Source of the DNA: Pseudomonadota bacterium
GTDB taxonomy: Bacteria; Pseudomonadota; Gammaproteobacteria; Steroidobacterales; Steroidobacteraceae
Direction of reading: 5' to 3'
DNA length: 64,000 bases
Assembly (NCBI GenBank): GCA_021792555.1
Contig: JAJYUL010000001.1
Coordinates: 62,001 to 126,000 of the forward strand
Both the position numbers and the translations under genes were made by a program. Below, piece after piece: positions 58,378-64,000 of the stretch. The notes beneath the pieces were generated by a model. The model was not told the DNA's origin and did no database searches. It was given only the letters and a program-made list of their open reading frames with translations. The stretch's first letter is position 1. The number at the start of each line of letters is the position of its first letter.

Positions 58378-59904
58378 ATGGATATATTCTGGCAAAATGC
58401 CGCGCACCGACCCTGTCCGGTCGGCGATGGCGCCCGCAAGGGATTCAGGCGCGCCGCACGGCTCATGCTGCTCCTGCCGGCGTTTCTGGACGGTTGCGCC
58501 GTCGGGCCGCGGCTTGCCGTTCCGCAGATGCGGCCACCGTCGCATTATATCCGCAGCGGGGCGCAAACGCCGTCGAGCCGGCAGTCGCTCACCGGGACCT
58601 CCAACGTCACGGTTCAATGGTGGACGCTGTTCCACGCACCGCTATTGAATCGCTACATCCGGCTGGCGCTGCAGGCCAACCCGGGTCTCGCCGCGGCGCG
58701 CGCCTCACTGGCCAGAGCCACCGCGCTGGTGGATGAAGCGGAAGCGGGATTTCTACCTCAGGTGACAGCGGATGCCGCCGCGGCACGGGAGCGCTCCGTG
58801 CTCGCCGGCACACACGGAGGTACCGCGTACCGCATTCCGGGCAATCTCTACAGCCTGCTGCTCGGGTCTGTTCAAATCCGCTACAGCCCTGACGTGTTCG
58901 GTCGGACTACGGATCAATTGCGCTCCGCCAAGGCCGAGCGCAAGGTTGCCGCGGCGCAGGTGCGGATGACCGAAGTATTTCTGGAGGCAGCCGTAGCGCG
59001 CGCGGTGATTCAGGCAGCCGGAGCACGCGAGGAATGCAAGGCGGCCCGAGATATCGCCGCGGATGACCGGCGTCTTCTCGATTTGCTGCGCCGGGAATAC
59101 CGTCTCGGGGCCAGTAATCTGCAAGAGCTGCGCCAGCAGGAAGCATTGACCGCGAGCGCAGCGGCCGCGATTCCCCCGTTGCGAGCCCGGATGGATGCGA
59201 GTCGGCACGCCCTTGCCTATCTCCTGGGGAGATACCCCGGTCGGCCTCTCCGGCTGCCCAGGCTGGCCGCGATGAGGTTGCCTTCCAGGCTTCCGACGGC
59301 CATCCCCTCGGTGCTGCTCGAACAGCGTCCCGACATCGCGGCCGCCGCCGCAGAAGTTCAGGCGGCATCCGCCCGTGCCGATCTGGCAGCGGCGAACCGC
59401 TTTCCGCGCATGCAGATAACCGCCGCGTTGGGCAAGGCGGCCCAGAGCGGGGCGCTCTTTTTCAATCCGCTCTCTACGCTCTGGTCGCTGGGCGCGGGCA
59501 TCGCGGCCCCGATATACGAGGGGGGCGCCCTGGCGGCCGCAGAAAGGGCAACGATCGCCCAATACCGCCTCAGCAGCGACCGCTATCGCGCAACGGTGCT
59601 CGACGCATTTGCGCAGGTGGCCGACGCCCTGCGCGCCCTGCAGAGCAGCGAGCAGGTCTACAGGCAGACCGCGATCGCAGAAAAGGCGGCAACGCAAGCC
59701 CTGACACTTGCGCAGGACCGATACCGGGACGGCGTGATCGCTTATAGCTCGGTGCTCGAAGCGGAAATAGCCGCCCAGCGCGATACCCAGGCCGCGATCC
59801 GGGCGCAAGGCGAGCGGTATCTCGACACCGTCGCCTTGTTTCTGGCCGTGGGGGAGGGATGGTCAGCTGCGCATGACGGCGCGAATGCGGGAGCACGATC
59901 GTGA
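58378..59904 (+). CDS. RND efflux outer-membrane factor lipoprotein (NodT/OprM-like)
   Basis: Lipobox-like LLPAFLDGCAVGP; tandem OEP repeats, FNPLSTLWSLGAGIAAPIYEGGALAAAERA. Confidence 0.9.
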   Translation: MDIFWQNAAHRPCPVGDGARKGFRRAARLMLLLPAFLDGCAVGPRLAVPQMRPPSHYIRSGAQTPSSRQSLTGTSNVTVQWWTLFHAPLLNRYIRLALQANPGLAAARASLARATALVDEAEAGFLPQVTADAAAARERSVLAGTHGGTAYRIPGNLYSLLLGSVQIRYSPDVFGRTTDQLRSAKAERKVAAAQVRMTEVFLEAAVARAVIQAAGAREECKAARDIAADDRRLLDLLRREYRLGASNLQELRQQEALTASAAAAIPPLRARMDASRHALAYLLGRYPGRPLRLPRLAAMRLPSRLPTAIPSVLLEQRPDIAAAAAEVQAASARADLAAANRFPRMQITAALGKAAQSGALFFNPLSTLWSLGAGIAAPIYEGGALAAAERATIAQYRLSSDRYRATVLDAFAQVADALRALQSSEQVYRQTAIAEKAATQALTLAQDRYRDGVIAYSSVLEAEIAAQRDTQAAIRAQGERYLDTVALFLAVGEGWSAAHDGANAGARS

Positions 59905-60989
59905 GAAAGGTCTTTGTGTTGGCAGTGTCCATGGTGTTGGCGTTTTTTGCGGCAATCTTCGCGCTCTATCGCTGGCGCGAGCACCGGCAGGACGCGCGAC
60001 GGGCGCAAAACGCCCATGTGATCGTTACCGTTTCGGCGACCGCAGTGCGCTATGCGCGAGTCGATCCGCGCACCGCGGTCGTAGGGGAAATCGTGGCCGC
60101 GCGGGGCACCGAGCTCAGTCTGCAGTCGTCGGGTGTCATCCGCCGCATCGTCTTTCACTCCGGCCAGCGGGTCCGCGCCGGGCAACTGTTGCTCAGCGTC
60201 GACGCGGGCGCCCTGCCGGGCCGGCTTAAAGGGGCGCAAGCCGACGCCGCGCTGGCGCGGGAGAACTACGAGCGGGCCCGCAACGTCTATGCAATCCGTG
60301 GAATTTCCACCGCGGCGCTCGACAAGGCCAAGTATCAGGCGATGGCCTCGGCCGCCAAAGTCTCGGCGCTGCAGGAGAGCCTGGCCGACACGATGCTGAA
60401 GGCTCCATTTTCAGGCGTGTTGGGTCTGCGCGACGTCTATCGCGGACAATACCTGCGTGCGGGCAGTCCGGTCGTGGAGCTGGTCGACCCCCGCGAGCTC
60501 TATGTCGACTTCTCCGTCCCCCAGGGTGCCGCCGGACAGGTGCACACCGGCACCGATGTCACTTTTGCTCTCGGCAGCGAGCGGGCACGCCAGCAATATT
60601 CGGCGCGCATTTTCGCCCTCAACACGCGGGTCGACCGCAGGAATCGCGCCTTGTCCGTACGCGCGCGAATTCTGGGCGATCATCCGTTCGTGCGCCCCGG
60701 GACGTTCGCCCTCGTGCAACTGCCGACGGCCGCGGCGCGCCGGCGTCTCGTCATTCCACGGGTGGCCGTCGCCTATCACAGTTACGGTGATTTTGTATAC
60801 GTTTTGCGGCGGCGCAAAGGCAGCGGTTGGATCGCGCAGGAAGCAAGAATCGAGACCGGGTCGGTCCAGGGAGACGACGTCGTGGTGCGCAGCGGCCTGC
60901 AGGCCGGCGAAATGATCGTCACCGCGGGGCAGGTGAAGTTGCACGACGGCGATTCCGTGCGCATCAACAACGCCGTCCACCTCGACTGA
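59901..60989 (+). CDS. RND efflux periplasmic adaptor subunit (MFP)
   Basis: N-terminal TM; SSGVIRRIVFHSGQRVRAGQLLLSVD, LADTMLKAPFSGVLGLRDVYRGQYLRAGSPVVELVDP. ATGA overlap with the OMF stop. Confidence 0.92.
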   Translation: MRKVFVLAVSMVLAFFAAIFALYRWREHRQDARRAQNAHVIVTVSATAVRYARVDPRTAVVGEIVAARGTELSLQSSGVIRRIVFHSGQRVRAGQLLLSVDAGALPGRLKGAQADAALARENYERARNVYAIRGISTAALDKAKYQAMASAAKVSALQESLADTMLKAPFSGVLGLRDVYRGQYLRAGSPVVELVDPRELYVDFSVPQGAAGQVHTGTDVTFALGSERARQQYSARIFALNTRVDRRNRALSVRARILGDHPFVRPGTFALVQLPTAAARRRLVIPRVAVAYHSYGDFVYVLRRRKGSGWIAQEARIETGSVQGDDVVVRSGLQAGEMIVTAGQVKLHDGDSVRINNAVHLD

Positions 60990-61005
60990 TCCCAAGGAAA
61001 CTCTC

Positions 61006-64000
61006 ATGCGCCTCGGCGAAGCCTTCATTCACCGGCCCATACTGGCCGTCACAATTGTCCTGGCGTTGTTCTTTTTCGGCTTGCGCTCACTGGGAATGCT
61101 GGCCGTAACCGAATATCCGCCGACTAAAACCTCCCTGATCACCGTAACGACCCACTATTTCGGAGCGACACCGAAGACCGTCAACGCGTTCATCACCGCG
61201 CCCCTGGAGAAGGCGGTAGGGCAGATTCCCGGGATCAACTATATGACGGCGGTGAGCGAGGACGGCGTATCGATCATCACGCTGTACATGCGCATGGGAA
61301 TGAATCCGAATGCCGCGCTTTCCCAGACGCAGATCAAAGTCAACAGCGTCATGAACCAACTCCCCAAGGGGGTGATGCAGCCGATTGTGGTCGAAATGCC
61401 GGGCTCGGGCGCGTATCTGATGTATCTGACCTTTTCCGGCAAGGATTTCGATCAGCAGCAGATCACGGATTATCTGACCCGTGTGGTGCAGCCTGCTATT
61501 CAGTCGGTCCCCGGGGTCGGCCTGACCAATATCCTGCCGCCGGGAACCGGCCCGAGCGGCAACACCTTCGCCATGCGGATCTGGCTCGATCCGCACAAGA
61601 TGGCGGTGCTCGGCGTGACCCCCGCCGATGTCCGCGCCGCGCTGCAGTCCAATGACTACGTGTCAGCTGCCGGGCGGTTGCGGGGACGGTACACGGCGGT
61701 GTCTTTGACGGCGGATACGGCGCTTCACAGCGCTGCGCAGTTCCGCCGGCTCGTGGTCAAGACCGTCCATGGCGTTCCGATCCAGCTCGATCAGGTCGCC
61801 AAGGTGACCCTCGGCGCACAGACCTACGATTCGTCGGTGCTCGTCAATGGCAAGCCGGCGGTGAATCTGGGCGTCATGCAGGCGCCGGGCAGCAATGCCC
61901 TGCAGGTGGCCGCGGGGGTCAGGAAGAGACTGAGCCAACTGGTGGTCAATATGCCGGCCGGGATGCATGGCCGCGTGCTGTACGACGGGGCCCAGTTCGT
62001 CCGCAGCTCGGTGCACGAAGTCATCGGGGATATCGCGCTCGCGCTGCTCATCGTCATCGTCGTGATCTATGGTTTCATGGGCTCCTGGCGCGCGCTGATC
62101 GTGCCCGCCATCGCGATTCCAATCGCGATGGTGAGCGCCATGACCATTCTGCATGTCCTGGGATACACGCTCAATCTGCTGACTCTGCTGGCGATGGTGC
62201 TGGCCATCGGCCTGGTGGTGGACGACGCAATCATCGTCGTTGAGAACGTGCATCGGCATATGGAGCATGGCGCCACACCCGTCCATGCCGCTGTGCAGAG
62301 CGTGCAGGAGTTGGCGAGTCCGATTCTGGTCATGGCGACGACTTTGATCGCGGTGTTCTCGCCAATGGCGTTCATCGGGGGGCTGGTCGGCCAGCTGTTC
62401 AGCGAGTTCGCCTTCACCATCGTCGCGATGGTATTGATGTCGATGGTCACGGCGCTGATTTTCGCCCCCATGCTCTCCTCGCGGGTGTTGCAGACGGGCG
62501 CAGAGGACCGGATGACGCGGCTGGTCGAGGCCGGCTTCTCGCATCTGAGAGGCGTATATGCGCGCGTTCTGCAGCGCAGCCTCGAGTTCTGGCCGGTGAC
62601 CGTGACCGTTGCGGGGCTCCTGACGGTCGGCGTCGCCGGATTGTTCGTCATCAGTCCAAGCGAGCTCGCGCCGCCCGCCAACCAGGGGATCATCTATGTC
62701 AATGGTGTGGCGCAGCCCACTGCCACGCTCGAGTACATGGTTGCCTACGATCGCTACCTGACCCATGCCGTATTCGACCGGATCAAGAGCCGCCGCGATA
62801 GTTTTGCCGTCAATGGCGTCGGCATCGGCGGCTTTCTGCTCAATAACGAGGTCATGGCGGGCGTGGTGCTGAAGCCGCACCGCGGGTCAGTGTCCACTCA
62901 GGAGGTCCGGCAAAAAGTGCAGCGCCTGGCGCAGCGGGTGCCGGGCATGAAATTGTCGGCGTTCGGTCTACCGCCCCTGCCGGGGGCTGCCGTGGGGCTG
63001 CCGGTGCAGTTCATCATCACCAGCACCGGCGGGAGTTACCAGGAACTCGACCGTGTCGCCCGGGAGCTCACTGAACGCGCACGCTCCAGCGGCCTGTTCT
63101 CCTTCATCTGCAAGAACCTCAAGTACAACGACGTAATCATCAGAGTACGGATCCATCGCCAAATGGTCGCCGATTTCGGCATGACTGCGGCCGATGTCGG
63201 TAAGAGTCTGGCCACGCTGCTCGGCGGCAACTTCGTCAATTACTACAGCATGGACGGTTTGAGTTATCGTGTCGTCCCCCAGGTGCCGCCTGCCTTGCGC
63301 GCCAATCCGAAACTTCTCGAGGACTATACGATCAAGACGCCGGCGGGGGCCGAGGTTCCGGTGTCGACCTTTGTGTCCCTGACGAGCGAGCCTGCGCCCA
63401 CGTTTCTGCCGCAATTTCAGAATCTGCCCGCGGTGTTCGTCACCGGCAGTCCGGCCCCCGGCGTATCCCTCGGGCAGGCGCTCGGCTTCCTGCAGCATGC
63501 GGCGCGTCATCTGGTTCCCGAGGGGGATCAGATCCATTATGCCGGAGTGTCCCGCCAATACATGCAGCAGGGCAACACATTGTTCGTCACTTTCGGCTTC
63601 GCCCTGTTGATGGTCGTGTTGCTGCTGGCCGCCCAATTCGACGGCTTCCGCGACGCAGGCGTGGTGATCACCGCTGTGCCCCTGGCGCTGTTCGGCGCGC
63701 TGCTGCCCATCGCGCTGGGGCTCTCCAGCATCAATATCTATTCCGAGGTGGGGCTGGTGATGCTCATCGGCTTGATTGCCAAGCAGGGCATACTGGTCGT
63801 GCAGTTTGCTCGGCAACTGCAGAGGGAGAGGCAGCTGTGCAGGCGCGCGGCGGTGATCGAGGCCGCGGCGCTGCGTCTGCGTCCCATTCTGATGACGGTG
63901 GCAGCCATGATCGCCGGTGCGGTGCCGTTGCTTCTTGCCAGCGGCGGCAATGCGCAAGCCCGCTTCTCAATGGGACTGGTGATCATTGCCGGTCTTGGCT
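61006..64000 (+). CDS. RND efflux permease (AcrB/MexB-like), truncated by window edge
   Basis: MRLGEAFIHRPILAVTIVLALFFFGLRSLGMLAVTEYPPTKTSLITVTTHYFGATPKTVNAFITAPLEKAVGQIPG...; TM4 IGLVVDDAIIVVENVHRH, TM10 GLIAKQGILVVQFA. Open to the window end and absent from the ORF track. Confidence 0.95.
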   Translation, partial: MRLGEAFIHRPILAVTIVLALFFFGLRSLGMLAVTEYPPTKTSLITVTTHYFGATPKTVNAFITAPLEKAVGQIPGINYMTAVSEDGVSIITLYMRMGMNPNAALSQTQIKVNSVMNQLPKGVMQPIVVEMPGSGAYLMYLTFSGKDFDQQQITDYLTRVVQPAIQSVPGVGLTNILPPGTGPSGNTFAMRIWLDPHKMAVLGVTPADVRAALQSNDYVSAAGRLRGRYTAVSLTADTALHSAAQFRRLVVKTVHGVPIQLDQVAKVTLGAQTYDSSVLVNGKPAVNLGVMQAPGSNALQVAAGVRKRLSQLVVNMPAGMHGRVLYDGAQFVRSSVHEVIGDIALALLIVIVVIYGFMGSWRALIVPAIAIPIAMVSAMTILHVLGYTLNLLTLLAMVLAIGLVVDDAIIVVENVHRHMEHGATPVHAAVQSVQELASPILVMATTLIAVFSPMAFIGGLVGQLFSEFAFTIVAMVLMSMVTALIFAPMLSSRVLQTGAEDRMTRLVEAGFSHLRGVYARVLQRSLEFWPVTVTVAGLLTVGVAGLFVISPSELAPPANQGIIYVNGVAQPTATLEYMVAYDRYLTHAVFDRIKSRRDSFAVNGVGIGGFLLNNEVMAGVVLKPHRGSVSTQEVRQKVQRLAQRVPGMKLSAFGLPPLPGAAVGLPVQFIITSTGGSYQELDRVARELTERARSSGLFSFICKNLKYNDVIIRVRIHRQMVADFGMTAADVGKSLATLLGGNFVNYYSMDGLSYRVVPQVPPALRANPKLLEDYTIKTPAGAEVPVSTFVSLTSEPAPTFLPQFQNLPAVFVTGSPAPGVSLGQALGFLQHAARHLVPEGDQIHYAGVSRQYMQQGNTLFVTFGFALLMVVLLLAAQFDGFRDAGVVITAVPLALFGALLPIALGLSSINIYSEVGLVMLIGLIAKQGILVVQFARQLQRERQLCRRAAVIEAAALRLRPILMTVAAMIAGAVPLLLASGGNAQARFSMGLVIIAGLG

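Overview
A 64 kb, high-GC, densely coding chromosomal segment from a Gram-negative bacterium, probably a gammaproteobacterium (taxonomy inferred from tamA/tamB and overall content, not tested). I saw no rRNA, tRNA, CRISPR array, transposase, integrase or phage gene. The left end holds housekeeping genes: tamB (running off the left edge) and tamA, a TANGO2/NRDE protein, nudC, an orphan FlhC-like regulator, an isoaspartyl peptidase and a single-chain pyruvate carboxylase. About 14.7-56.1 kb is a set of catabolic operons for plant cell-wall sugars: GH39, GH127 and GH78 glycosidases, an SGNH hydrolase, several MFS carriers, an RbsABC-type ABC importer, and GntR and IclR regulators. It includes a nearly complete non-phosphorylative L-rhamnose pathway and an AraD1/KGSADH pair. 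It also includes a RuBisCO-like protein (RLP) plus DUF1537 kinase module resembling D-apionate catabolism. The right end holds a divergent OmpR/EnvZ-type two-component system and an OMF-MFP-RND efflux operon whose permease runs off the right edge. The best leads are: (1) the RLP/DUF1537 kinase operon linked to GH127, with no recognisable apionate oxidoisomerase nearby; (2) two solute-binding-protein-like genes with no visible signal peptide, embedded in metabolic operons; (3) a 7-bp-arm perfect inverted repeat between the two divergent operons of that locus; (4) a 10-bp-period direct repeat in the two-component/efflux intergenic region; (5) an orphan FlhC-like regulator. All family calls are by-eye reading of translations; no database search was run.
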